Notes: generated by a model from the letters alone, not told the origin. Shown: positions 34,801 through 46,140, counted from the first letter of the stretch. The stretch: 64,000 nucleotides of DNA from Apteryx mantelli (GCF_036417845.1 NC_089990.1:379501-443500), one strand, 5' to 3'. Numbers and translations are program-made.

Positions 34801-37800
34801 AACACAGTACTCACCAGTTTTGGGCTTTCTAATGCAAAGGATAATAAAGATGATAAGGAAAACAACAGCACTGCAAACCACAGCAATCAGTATGATCAGG
34901 TACAGGGACAGGTGAGTCTTCTGGAAATCTAGAACGACAAAGCACAAGCCTTTCAAACAGAGAAACACTCCTGGGCTGCAATAGCAGCAGCAGTTACATG
35001 ATACTGACCATCTCCCTGAGGGCAAAAATGGGCTGGCTGCTCAGCCAGCCTTTGCAATGGGCAGGCAGTTATACCACATGTTTTTGTCCCTGCTTTTCCC
35101 TATCCTAACATCGCCTCAGTCATTTGGCTTTGAATAGGTGTGTTTGTGTAAGCTAGCTAGACTTACTGTTCATGCATCTCACTGAGACACTGGGACCATA
35201 AAGGCCACTGGCAGAACTTCTTACTTGGAGATGCTCAGGCTAACCGAGGCTGCGAGAACCACTCTGAGCAGAGCTGGACAGAATAGTTACAACACAAGCC
35301 ATGAAATTTGGGGGCTCAGTCTATACCATCAGCCCTTTTCATCCACAGATACAGTTCAGTTGTTAGAACTGTTTAAACCCACCACAGCACTGCAAAGCTG
35401 GATGAACTATGAAAGATCTGCCCAAACTGTACACTGAGCCTCTTCTGCTCATCCAACTTTCACGCTCAAAGAAAAGACCAGAACAGACTACTGTTTGGGA
35501 ATGCAACAAGGACTCTGTGACCACTCTAACTGTGAAACTGTATCTTTTCTTACATCCAGAGTCTTTTCAAGAGCCACCATGAAACATTCACATCATAAAA
35601 AGCAATGACTGGGATAAGAAAGAGGAACAGGTCAGCGCTTCAAAAATCTAAATACACCGAGAGCACCATTTGCATCCAAGATGCAGAACATTAGTTTGGG
35701 GGCTGAAGGTACTGACCGAGTGGCTAGTTTGGGTCCCTAATCTTCTTAGCTTTTGTTCTGTTCTCCACTTACCTTTAGTTGTATGATTCTTTCCTGGATT
35801 TCCTACATCATTCTCAGAAGTCATTACTGTTAGGGGCAGATCTGCAAAAACACAGTCTCCATCACCTTTACAATGCAGTGAAACTAGGCAAACTCTAGAA
35901 GGGCTATATATATTCACCTGCCACAGTGGTAGAGCTTTGTGGAGTCCCAGGGATTACTGAGGTGCCTCTGAACACCAGCTCTGTTTGGCTCTTTTCTGTA
36001 AGAATAGTCAAGAATGGTCAACATCTTCCCCTCAGTTTCTAGTTGCTGAAGGTGATTCACACAGCCTGCTGTGAGGCTGGCAGCGTACTATAAATTCAGA
36101 CAAAGCATTACCCCAAAATATTTTTTCCCACAAGCAGATCTACTCTACCCCAAGTCCAAATTCCCACAATCCATAAAGACAAACCATGCAAATTACAAGC
36201 CTCCTTTGAAACAACTGTCCTTGGTAATTTGGACCATTTCTGGACAAGTTTGAAGCAGTTTTTGTATCATCTGTATCTGCCAGTAGAGATACTACTACTC
36301 TGCCTCCCACTTCAGTGGTTTTCACTCAAGACCAGAAAAACAAGCAAAAAGCCCTTTAAAAGAAAAAAAGAACAAATTCCAGAATATCCTGTATGGTCTA
36401 CAAGTTAAGTAGTAGTATTTCTAGCAGCACTCAGAACATACAAATTTATTCAGACAGAAAGCTGAAGCAAAAGCAACAAAAATATTAAGTACCTTTTCAC
36501 CAGCAGCAAAATACAATGCTAAGTGCTGGCATTAAACCTCCAACTTGACATTTTTCTTTGCCATTAACTTTCTTCTTTGCCATTAACTTCCACTAAGCTC
36601 CTTGTACTTGTGTTTGTTATCTCCCTCTGAAAGACCCCTGTTGTTGGGGGTGGAGTTTGAGGGCCTACTGAGGTACCTGTGAGCACCAGCCACGGAGTCA
36701 TTGGGTTGTTTCTCCAAGGACAATCCTCCTTTAGGCTGGCTGACATATATATGGAGGGATGGGGTGAAAGTGTTCTTGGGGTGGGAGTGCACTTAGAATC
36801 AACCCGAAAGCCCAAAACCCACGAAGAAAAGGTGATCCAATGCCCAAGATCCTTACCCGACAGCCCACATAGACCATGGAAATTGTAAGTTTGGTCTCTC
36901 TACAGCCATCCTTGAGAATACAGGCTCAAAACGCTGCCAGCGTAAAATCAGCCCAAAAGATGAAGCAGTTTGTGGCAACACATAAAACACACATATACAT
37001 ACAACTAGACACACCACCTCAGCCTCTTATTAGACCTCAGAAAGGACTGGATACAAACCCCCTACAAGCAAGCAAAAAGCCCTCCACAGATTGGAGAGTT
37101 AGGAAAGTAGGATGCTTTGTATTCAGAGACAGCTGGATTAAAAACTGAGGCAAACAGACTAAAAATAATATTTTGTCAAAAGAGTGTTCCTCAGCAACAA
37201 AACCCATTGCAAAACACCGGTGTTAACCCTCCAACTGACTCCTTGTTCTTGCCATCAGCTATAACTGCTATTAACCCCTCACCTGTGGTTGTGTGGTATC
37301 TCTCTGGGGTTCCCACATCACTCGCAAAAACCACTGTTGTTGTGGGCAGATCTGCAAGTTGAACAAGAGTGACAGGCAAAAAAGGAGTTTGACCATGGTT
37401 TCTTTTGCTGCAGTAATACAGGAGAATTTTTCCACTTGACCTATAAGACAGTGAAAAGCCAACCAACCATCTAGAAGACAGGTAGGGGACTGGTTGCTAG
37501 CAGTGTTAGAAAGCAGGCACGGTCATAATTAATTCTTATTCCTTTGCTGTACACTCTTTTGCACTCATGCGCAACTGTTCCAAAAATAACAATGCATATT
37601 CGGCATTGTCTGATCTGTGTACAGAAAGGGGAAACCGTTTGCCTTGATCATTTCCTGCAGCTGCAATGACGAGCTCTAGTTTGGGGACTCACCTCTCACC
37701 GTCAGCTCTACGGCATCGCTCTGCCGGGCAACGCGTGCCCCAACCCTGTTCTCTGCTTCACAGTAGTATTTCCCTGAGTCGGAGGGTCGCAGACTGTCAA

Positions 37801-40404
37801 ACGTGAGTTCGGCCTGACTGCTCAGATACTGAGCTTTTCCTCCTGGCTCTCCCAGGAACCAGCGGTAGCTGATGGGTGGGGATCCGCTGGCCACGCAGGT
37901 CAGGCTGGTCCTGGCTCCTGCTGGGAGCATCAGTCCCAGCTCACCAGCCCTGATGATGGGCTTAGTCACTGCAACTGAAAGACAAGCAGATTGGGCTCAG
38001 GTCACACTGGCCTTGGCTGTTTCAGAAGTCTTCCCGACGCTCTATGGCAGTTCACTTGCCGGGTTTAAGCCCTTTCCCAGAAGGAACAGAGGCACCACTC
38101 TTATGTCACCTCTGCACAGATTAAGCTCAGCTCTCCTGTCCCTATAGACAGCTTTACACCAGTTATGCCACCCATTGCAACTCCTACACTGAAGACCTTT
38201 TCTGCTGTGTTGATGCCATCTCCATTCCTCTATAAATCATCACTGCCCAAATAAAGGGAGTTCTGGGATGTACAATGGTATTTGGTCAAAGAAGAGCAAT
38301 GCAATATCCTAGTTATTTCCTTTCTGCTGCAGATCCCACAGAAACATTGGGTAATCGGATACAAGTAGAGTCAGGGACAAATTAGTAAGTGAGAGGCCAC
38401 AAAACTTTCCCCCAATCCCTGAACCAGACACTGCAGTATCATGGGCCTGAATTCCCTTCCCTGACCCATTTCCTGCTTCTCAGAGGAGTCAGACTCCACT
38501 CAACAAAAGCTTCCTGTATTGGAAGTGAGTGATCACTGGCTACATGGTCTATTAAATAGCTAAATACTTTCTGAATGACAAAGCCTTCCACTCTTGCACA
38601 GCTTCCTTTTTGGATTTACCTTTAACCACCTCAACTCTGGTGGTGATCTCTCTTGTTATCAGGCTGTTGTTGCTGGCTCTCCAGGTGACTTGGCAAGTGT
38701 AGGTTCCCCTATCGGAGATTTCAAGTCTCAAAATATGAAGAGACACATTCCCTGGAGAGTTCTTCAGGACACTGACCCTATCTCTGTACTCAGACAGTAG
38801 AATGTGATCACCAGAGCTGTCCCTCCGAAAGATGGTGCCCGAATTTTGGTCATGTACCACAGTCCAAGTAAGTGTTTGCTGCACAAAGTCCTTCACAGGC
38901 ATATAGCTACATGGCAAGATGGTAGATCCCTTCCATACTCCTTCAATTTCATTGGGGCCAGCCAGGTCCAGAAGAGCTGCGAGAAAAATGGAGAGAGAAA
39001 AGGAAAAGAAAATCCAAAAAAACCCAGCCAAACAAAACTCCACTACCATGGTGAAGGCAGCTCCTGGATCATGAAACAATGGTGAGAGCATCAGCAAGTG
39101 GAATTCACCGTATCAGAAACACTGGCAGTCAATATAGAGTGAAGGAATGTCTTTCAGGGGCTGGGCTAACAAAAGAGCAACTCAGTGTGAAGATGACAGA
39201 TGGGAGACAGCTGATTGCAAGAAGAACTGAAATATGGCATGTGTGCTGAATTTGGCTGTGGTGCTCTGTCTGGTGTTTGCAGGTAAACACCAGACAGAGC
39301 ACAAGAGCCAAATTCAGCCTCAGGCAGTGCATGAGATCAGAATTAGTAGGTTTAAACTTGAGGGAAGCAGTTTGTCACCAAATCTAAGTCCCACAGCTCC
39401 CCAGTCACACTTAGCATTTATCCTTCTTTCACTTAATTTCACTTTCAGGGCTTTTGTGGGAAGCACTGCATGTTAACAGCAGATCATGACACGGTTTATG
39501 CTTCCTCTTCCCTACTGTCTAAACAATCATTCTTTGCTTTTCCATACCACCCCGAATTTAAGCAACTAAAGCAATAGACAAGAGAAATCTAAAACTCCTC
39601 CAATTTTGCCATAAAAAAAAGGTTTCCCCAAACCATTTTCCTTACTGTTAGGGGTGAACCTATACTTCCACAGACACCTTTTCAGGCAACATCAACCTTT
39701 ACCTTTCCTTCTGGTTTCCAAACCTCCCCTTTGCTGGTGCCATCCTACAGATGATATGGAGGCACATCTAAGGTCAAACTAAAGGGCTCTGTGAATCTAA
39801 CCTCAAATGCCAGGTTCCTTCTTCTTCATGCAAGCAGAGAAGAAGTAGACCAGGAGCTGACCCAGATGAATTGGGTGTCTGGTTGTGTCTCTAGCCTTGT
39901 GGTTACAGCAATATGTCTTTTCCCTTGCTGCTGGTGTTTAGTTTTAACAGCTATTCATGCTTCTCTTCGCAGTGAGCTTTCTGGAAGCTGACATGCCAGC
40001 CAGAGCAGAAACTCTCCAAGGACCTTGGGCAGTCCCTTTTGGTTCTAGCTTGAGGAACATCAGGGCTAACCAGATGTCCAGTGCTGTGCTGCTTGCTATG
40101 CCCTTTGAAAGAACTCATTATGTTAGATACAAGAGCTTTGTATTGGGCAGCGTTTCATACGCTTCATGCACCGTTACACTCTGCAGCCACTAGATTTGAA
40201 GCAACTGAACACCAAACCAGAAGTATGCAAAGAAGTTGGCTTTTTTAGCCATATTTCTTTTCCTGAAGCCCCTATACAAATATTCCCCTACATACACCTG
40301 GGTCAGGGAAGGAGCTTCCTCTGAACATAAAAGCTTTTTCATTACTCACCATTGCAGAAAAGAAGAGGACTCATAAGCACAACAGTTCTCACCAGCATTC
40401 CCAT
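31597..40404 (-). CDS. VSIG4: VSIG4 (CRIg)-type complement receptor, copy A
   Basis: A complete type I membrane protein of 429 aa from ten in-phase exons: 40350-40404, 38620-38976, 37693-37974, 37283-37351, 36608-36676, 35918-35965, 35773-35841, 34815-34928, 32927-32948 and 31597-31801. Order: signal peptide (1-18), V-set (about 19-137; LPC, LTW, DRGTYTC, FRRDSSGDH), C2-set (about 138-231), a long Thr/Ser/Pro stalk from four small exons (about 232-316), transmembrane helix (about 323-349) and a tail with tyrosines 358, 381, 392, 412 and 423. The role expected from the family is binding of C3b/iC3b-coated particles by macrophages. Its stalk is about 85 aa against 22 in copy B, and its tail has EYDTL (YxxL) rather than YxxM motifs. 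It lies next to HSF3, as VSIG4 does in mouse. The 36608-36676 exon is the least certain. Confidence 0.9.
32927..32948 (-). CDS. VSIG4: VSIG4 copy A exon 9: 22-bp exon
   Basis: 22 bp between TTTTCTAG and GTGAGT, encoding AHVYEVK plus two bases. Same size and phases as in copy B and clearly related to the HVYE end of human VSIG4. Confidence 0.86.
33110..33245 (+). repeat. Ancient MIR/CORE-type SINE fragment
   Basis: Inside intron 8 of copy A, a segment with AATTTGCCCAAAGTCA, AGTTCAGTTTAGAAACCAG and AGTTCCCAGTTCCCACACTT follows the order of old amniote SINE 3' halves (TTGCCCAAGGTCA, then CCAGGAGT). Diverged; the family is tentative. Confidence 0.45.
34815..34928 (-). CDS. VSIG4: VSIG4 copy A exon 8: transmembrane
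   Basis: 114 bp, phase 1 to 1, between GTTCTAG and GTGAGT. The helix LSLYLIILIAVVC to FIILCI is followed by the basic RKPK. Same length as the copy B exon but with AT-rich codons. Confidence 0.9.
35773..35841 (-). CDS. VSIG4: VSIG4 copy A exon 7: stalk
   Basis: 69 bp, phase 1 to 1, between TTTTTGCAG and GTAAGT, encoding DLPLTVMTSENDVGNP and so on. It is homologous to the DLPTTT exon at 37283-37351, so the stalk grew by exon duplication. One NHT sequon is present. Confidence 0.83.
35918..35965 (-). CDS. VSIG4: VSIG4 copy A exon 6: stalk
   Basis: 48 bp, phase 1 to 1, encoding a GTSVIPGTPQSSTTVA stalk with a good donor (CAG/GTGAAT). The acceptor is the second AG of CAGAG, chosen by phase and by likeness to GTSVGPQTP in the exon at 36608-36676. 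Confidence 0.72.
36608..36676 (-). CDS. VSIG4: VSIG4 copy A exon 5: stalk, weak donor
   Basis: A candidate 69-bp exon, phase 1 to 1, after acceptor GCTCACAG. It encodes GTSVGPQTPPPTTGVFQR and so on. Its length equals that of the two DLP-type stalk exons, and its surroundings repeat those of exon 4. The donor is CAA/GTACAA, weaker than its sisters, so it may be skipped or used only in some transcripts. Confidence 0.55.
37283..37351 (-). CDS. VSIG4: VSIG4 copy A exon 4: stalk
   Basis: 69 bp, phase 1 to 1, between AACTTGCAG and GTGAGG. Encodes DLPTTTVVFASDVGTPERYH and three Thr, a likely O-glycosylated stalk. Counterpart of the single stalk exon of copy B. Confidence 0.85.
37605..38182. repeat. 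Identical block shared with copy B, distal member
   Basis: 578 bp identical to 17830-18407. In copy A this GC- and CpG-rich block sits among AT-rich introns and stalk exons, while in copy B its surroundings are equally GC-rich. That contrast suggests it was copied from B into A. Confidence 0.95.
37693..37974 (-). CDS. VSIG4: VSIG4 copy A exon 3: C2-set Ig domain
   Basis: 282 bp, phase 1 to 1, base-for-base the same as copy B exon 3. Contains SLTC, SGSPPISYRW and DSGKYYC. Donor is GAG/GTGAGT. Confidence 0.92.
38620..38976 (-). CDS. VSIG4: VSIG4 copy A exon 2: V-set Ig domain
   Basis: 357 bp, phase 1 to 1, between TTCTCGCAG and GTAAAT. Has the Ig cysteines (LPC, YTC), LTW and DRGTYTC, and FRRDSSGDH, close to FLRDSSGDH of human VSIG4. 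NVS and NNS sequons are present. Confidence 0.93.
39245..39318. repeat. Near-perfect foldback, 34-bp arms
   Basis: Inverted repeat in intron 1 of copy A: left arm 39245-39278, 6-base spacer GCAGGT, right arm 39285-39318. The arms match at 32 of 34 positions (GCTGAATTTGGC pairs with GCCAAATTCAGC; GTGCTCTGTCTGGTGTTT pairs with AAACACCAGACAGAGCAC). Its 74-base span resembles a pre-miRNA-sized hairpin, but there is no evidence of processing; it could equally be a recent inverted duplication. Confidence 0.9.
39965..40060. repeat. Intron 1 block also found in copy B
   Basis: The stretch GGAAGCTGACAT ... CAGAGCAGA ... CTCTCCAAGGA ... CTTGG recurs in diverged form at about 21675-21750 in intron 1 of copy B. 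It shows that introns and flanks, not only exons, were included in the duplication. Confidence 0.7.
40350..40404 (-). CDS. VSIG4: VSIG4 copy A exon 1: start and signal peptide
   Basis: 55 bp from ATG to donor GTGAGT, encoding MGMLVRTVVLMSPLLFCN and ending in phase 1. The hydrophobic core fits a signal peptide. Same length and phase as in copy B. Confidence 0.85.
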
Positions 40405-40449
40405 CCTTTCCAGGACTGCAGCTTCTTTTTCCCTTCAAGTAAAACAGAC

Positions 40450-40590
40450 CTGCTCTCTTGAGATCAGGGAGTAAATCAGCAAGGCTTCTCTTTTTTTATT
40501 CACTTTGTCATCTAAAATCCAGAACAGCTGCCGATCGTTTTTTCCTTCCTCTTTTTTCACAAAATGAGTGTGTTTTAGTGATGACTGTCA
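40450..40590 (-). promoter_or_regulatory. Conserved 5' flank of VSIG4 copy A with PU.1-like box
   Basis: Blocks are shared with the copy B flank. On the minus strand the pyrimidine run at about 40537-40557 reads AAAAAAGAGGAAGGAAAAAA, containing GAGGAA, the core of PU.1-type ETS sites. It lies about 140 bp before the ATG, as in copy B. Suggested myeloid promoter; not demonstrated. Confidence 0.42.
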
Positions 40591-40599
40591 GAGGTGTGG

Positions 40600-43500
40600 G
40601 CAGAAAAGAAATCCTAACAGAGGATGAAAAGAAGAAAGATTAAGAATTATTTCTACTCTAGTTCATATTTCCTACTGAGTTTGCTTTTCCCCTCTGTTTT
40701 TTTAAACTCCATTTTAAAATAACTGTTTCCCTTGTTTTGTTTTTGTTTTTTATTCCTGAGAACCTATTTCCTCCTCTTTTCATCCTTGCATTGCTTTCTA
40801 AATAAAAACTTTTAATATACATGTTACATATAAGAAGGTCTGATAGAGCATTATTATAGAACTAAATGTTCAAGATTAGGAGAAGCAAATAGTCCTTACT
40901 ATTCATTTTCTTATCAGCTTTTCTATGGAACTAACCACTGCAATTTAAATTAATATTTATCAACCTAAAAATCAACCCTAAATCTTTACATTACCACTAT
41001 GAAACAAAAAATATCATACTAACCTCATCTAAGAGGTGGGGAATTTAGGAATATAAATCTGAAAACAAATCATTCCAGAAACTGTAACTACCTGGTTTGA
41101 CCATCCCACTCTCTATCACAGATTGATTCTCCTTTCTCACATAGCAATTTATCTATTTTGTTGAATAATTGATTAATTGCATTCAATTAACAGTATAGAT
41201 TAGGGACATATGCACCTGGATTTCCCTATGGACTACTTTGGAAACAGGTAAACAATGATATACCTAGAAAGAAAAAAAGGAAAAAAAAGTTTCTGAGGCT
41301 ATGAAATCATGACTTGTGAACTTTAATGGAATGTAGTCAATTAGATAAACAGAATTTAACCTTTGTTATTAACTTGAGCATTGGATCTGTCTAGGAGAAA
41401 TATCTACTCTCTACTGAAGTATAATCTTCAAGAGACTTTACATGCCTATTTCTCTTTTCTATAGCTCCACATTTTTCTTACCTTCTTCGTGACGTAAATC
41501 TCTTAGGCTTAATGCTTCATTGTATTCAGTTAAATTGATGTGAGCACTTTGCTATTATTACGTCCATATTCAACCTCCAGTCCTCAAAGGCAAGTAGCCA
41601 GACTAATAAAACACAGTCAACAAAATCTTAGACCAAATACTAAAATATAATTCCCTTGAATGACAGTAAGACAATTTTACATCTGTAGAATCACAGTACA
41701 TGATACCAGAGCAATCAATTCTGCATACCTGATTCTGAAGTACTGGAAATATGGGGAAAATTTGCTTGTTGTAATCTTATATACAGCTTAAAGACAGCTC
41801 CACCTACCTTAGCATTTATGGGCAACTTCATTAGGTTGTTACGTAGTTTTACATTAAAAATGGGAGATTTGTATATACAGCCCTGGGCCTCTGATATTAT
41901 CCTGTTCCTTTTTCTTTCCTGGTTTTTACTTTCAGTATGATTGCTTTTACATGCATTCTTTTTCTAGAGTCATTGATAGTTCATCCTACATAATAATGGT
42001 GCTTAAAAGCATATATACATATATGTATAATGTTTTGACTATTTGTTATTAATATTGATCTAGTTATGGCAATGTTATTGGTATGAGTTTGAATTTGGTT
42101 CTTTTCAGGTTATAATATTTTGATCTATGTTCCCCTGAAGATTGTGATTTTACTACACACAGGTGTTAGTTTTCCAACTCTGGAATCTCCTTGCCTTTAT
42201 TTGGATAAAAAAATCTTTATAACCTGTTGTAGTCACAGCCTGGAGAAACAACAGTTCAACTCATTTCTTATAATCTACCACGTCTGCAGTTTTAATTAGA
42301 GGACACCTAGCCAACCTAAAGCCTATATACTTCTGCAAATGTCCTACTTGAAAAAAAATCAAAAATGTTTGTTAGTTACCAAGAGATTTTTGGGACCTGC
42401 TTTCACATGCTTCTTCTTTACAGCCCTGTATTTCCTGCATCAGAAATTTTTCATGAGATGCAATTCCAGTCTGCAGTCACTGAGATTGAGAGAACAAATT
42501 GTTTGTGCCAGTTGCAGTGTTCACATACTTCTTGATTCAAAAAAAGAAGAGAAAAGAACACCTTAAGTTCAAATTAATGAAACTGCTTCCATGGCTGTCT
42601 GGGCAGGAAGGCAAAAGCGTAGCTTGACTCAGACTAAGTCATAAGGGAACCTACTGCTAGCAGTGTATGTGTCATCCTTGAAACTGTTAGACTGAGAACT
42701 ACCACTGCTTGATAAAAAAAAGGCATGTGTGTGTACATATACAGACATATATACATTTTTGGTTAGTGGGGACACGGGCAGGAGAAATCTCTCAGGTCCT
42801 TTACATGATGCAACTTAAGTACAGACACCTGTACACAGAGATGAAGCTTGGTAGTAGTCATGTCTCTTGCTTCTGCTTGGGAGAACTGTAATCACACAGA
42901 CACTGTTTTTCAAAATGGCAATCCTTTTTTAGGAGAGAGCAAAGTATTTTTAGCAGGAACTGGATGAGGTAGCATCATACAGTCCAGGAAAGACTGGTAT
43001 CAGAGTAAGTTACTGAAAACATGGAAGACCATCATGAGCTGAGCTCTCTCTCTCTGGATGAACTTGCAGAAGAGGATTTATTTAACTTTTACTGGACTGT
43101 GGTATTTCTCTTCAAGCAGCTGAGGACATCTCATAGGCATTGCATGGCTTGTTATCCTTGCCTTTGCAAGTCACAGGACTAACTCCTATTCCGGAAAGCT
43201 CTGTGTGAGCAAGTACAAAGGAATATGAGATAACATATGGATGGCTAAGGTGCAACAGGATGGGAGTAGAGTGCTAGTCTGAAAAAGTATGAAAACTGAT
43301 GATGAAAGGAGCATGTGATGGGCACTTTTCATTTGTTCACATTGTGCTTGTCATGCCTGGGTGTGTTCTGTAAATTCTTACCACACTGAAGTCAAGGAAA
43401 ACCAATCCTTCCTTCCCCAGCTACTGCGATACAGCACACTAAAACCAGAAGCAAGTAGCACTGGCCCTGAGCATTGACACCAGAGAAGGAAGGAAACTTG

Positions 43501-45600
43501 CGCTATAATGAAGCAACTGTGGGCGTTGGTAAAACTAACTTATTATGCATCAGGTTGCAGCGGTGAAGTGCTCTTAACTGGAAGAGTTAGTGATTCACAT
43601 AACAGTTGACCTGAGTAGGCACAGGCCTGGGCTGTGCTACACATATCACTTTGCCACAGGACAAACTCAACTGGCTAATTGTAAGGCAGGAGCATGTAGG
43701 CAGCTCCCACTTGGCACCTGGCAATGACACCACCAGGGTGTCCTTGTCTTTTATCTTGAAGTGAAGCAGCATGAAGAAGGACCATTCTTTTACTCAACAG
43801 TAGAAATAATGAATGGAGTTGTTTATTTCTAAGAAAATACTATAAAAAAATTCTAAAGATAACGGTGCCAGTGAACCTCAGCATGGATGGGATCTGCACA
43901 GCATGCCATGCCCTGACTAGAGGTCCATCTATTGCTTTACAACTTGGGGTTCCCAGCATCTGAAGGGACTTAAGATTATCTGTGCTATGCCCTTTTTCCT
44001 TCTTGTGTTATCTGTAATAAATGATATTTTAGTCAATACCTTATGGACTCAGCGCCCTTTTTACTGGGATCTATAACACACACACAGATACATTACAAAT
44101 GGTTTAATAGCAAATACTAGGACACAGCTTTCTAATGAGTGCTTGCTTGTCAGATACATGGAAACCTCTCTCTGCTATGACAGTATTTATTTGCACAAAA
44201 ACAAAAAAGTAAGGAAACATGTCCATTGCATCCAGAATTCTTCTATTTCACCCTCCCCCCTCCCCCCCCAATTTAGGAGTCACTCCATTCAACGCAGCAA
44301 CTGTTCTCCATCCTGACAATCACAGAGCTTTTGTTATTCAGTGATTTCAGTTATTTTGTTCATGCAATATCTAACAAGGTCTTAGTAGGTTAATGCCATG
44401 TCATATTTCTCTTCAGTACTGGTGAGCATTGTCCATGCATTCTCAGTTCCAACGCTGAATACAAGACAGACTTGTAATCTCAGTTTTTCCTGTAGGATTC
44501 ATCTTTCCACCTTGAGCACTGCTGGCCATGAACAATCATTCAGATACTACTGACAATATGTCAAACATCTGAACATCCCAACATTGCAAAAGCAACTTAG
44601 TGTTGTTTGCTCTGGGATATCCCCCTATGCCTTGCTTTTGAGTGTCATTCTTAAGTATGGTTTCAGGCTGAGACAACTTCCTCAGGACTCTCAGAATAAG
44701 CAAAAAGAGGTCCAAAATCATATCTCAGTCTTTGCACATTAAGGGATCTTTTGCAAAAATGAAGACCCGTTCAGTAACCACGGCCAGACTGTGTTTTTGT
44801 CCTCACAACAGTCTCAAGAACAATTTTGCTGGGTGCGCAGAACCTCCTTTGACCTGCAACAGGGCTGATATCTCATACCTTATTTAAAAAAAAAAAAAAA
44901 GTAGTGGACAGGAGGCGAGAGATTTGGGACAGGTTGCTGTTGATGAACAACCACATCCAGGAAAAAGTCCACTTTCTACACCAACTGTAATTTCCAAGTG
45001 ATTTGTCTATTGGCTCTATTCACAGCCAAATTCCAGCGTGGTTTTCACAGAACAAACATAGTCCTTTATAACAAATATTTCTGTATGTTTTACAGCTAAG
45101 CTAATGGTTTCAGCCATTACAAAAGTCCCAGCATAGTTCTTCCTTATTTATCAAGCAATAATGCAGAAATTTAAGAAAATATGGCCTTCATCCCAGCTTG
45201 AGAAAGAGAGAGAGAGGGGAAAAAAAAAAGGTCCAGTTTGATCATATCACAAGGTCTTTGAGATAATTGACACAGAAGTGCCAAAGTACTGGATCAGTTG
45301 AAGACATTAACTTCCCTTCTGCCCAGATGTCCCAATGGCTGATCTTAAGTTCCTCATTATCCCAGCCAAGCTTGGGGAAGAAGGGCCTATTTAAGGTTAT
45401 AGTATCACTAAAAGAATCATTGTCTTACACCCTATGGCAATCTGAAGTAATTTTGAAAACAGCATTTACCATAGCAAGCTGGATATGTTGTCTCCACAGT
45501 TCTATACATCTCTGGTATTTAACATTCAGCCAGTACTCTTTTCTGGCAAAAAGGTCAGTTAAAAGAAAAACAAGCAAACAAACAAACAAACAAAGCAGCT
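40600..45600. other. Intergenic region between VSIG4 copy A and LTR
   Basis: AT-rich with simple-sequence stretches (TATATACATATATGTATA near 42010, a CAAA run at 45568-45593). No exon, RNA gene or recognisable element was found. Confidence 0.5.
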
Positions 45601-45606
45601 GAAGGG

Positions 45607-46140
45607 TGTGCCGAGCACAAGTACCCCCCCCCCCAATCTCAGGCCCAGCTGACCACAGACAACTGACAGCGCCCAGGGCTGACCAGGAGGAACTAGGCCA
45701 TACTGGTTGCAACTGGTGAGGCCAGCAATGGCCATGAGGTCAGCCAAAGGGGTATATTTTCCCCAACACGGCATGAGGCCAGCAAAAAGGTATCTTTTCC
45801 CCAACATGGCATGAGATCAGCAAAAAAGGTACATCTCCACACCAAATATCATATGACCATGAGTCAAACTCCGTGCCCATAAATAGCGCCGCAGCCTAGA
45901 GCCCATGGAGCTCTCCTGCACGGTGGTGAATGTCCCCTTGCATTGGGACACCTCTCCAGGTGACTCTCCAGGAGGTAGGAGAACCTCTGACAAGAAACTG
46001 TGGGAGTGGTAAGAAACCGAGACTCGGGCAATAACAAATGTGCAGTAAGATTCGCTCCCTATGACTATGCTGTATCGCCATCTTCAATAAATCTGTTTGC
46101 AATAAACCCAGAGTTAATAATACCCCCGCCACCCCCGACA
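45607..46140 (+). mobile_element. Solo LTR of an endogenous retrovirus
   Basis: A 534-bp element begins TGTGCC and ends CGACA, flanked on both sides by the same 5 bases AAGGG (45602-45606 and 46141-46145), a target-site duplication. It has a TATA-like CATAAATAG at about 45879 and AATAAA signals at 46086 and 46101, the U3-R-U5 order expected on the plus strand. Three imperfect direct repeats of 38-40 bp lie in U3 at 45730-45846. No gag, pol, env or second LTR is near, so it is a solo LTR left by recombination. Five-base duplications suggest an ERV-L-like or related group, but the family was not identified. Confidence 0.85.
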
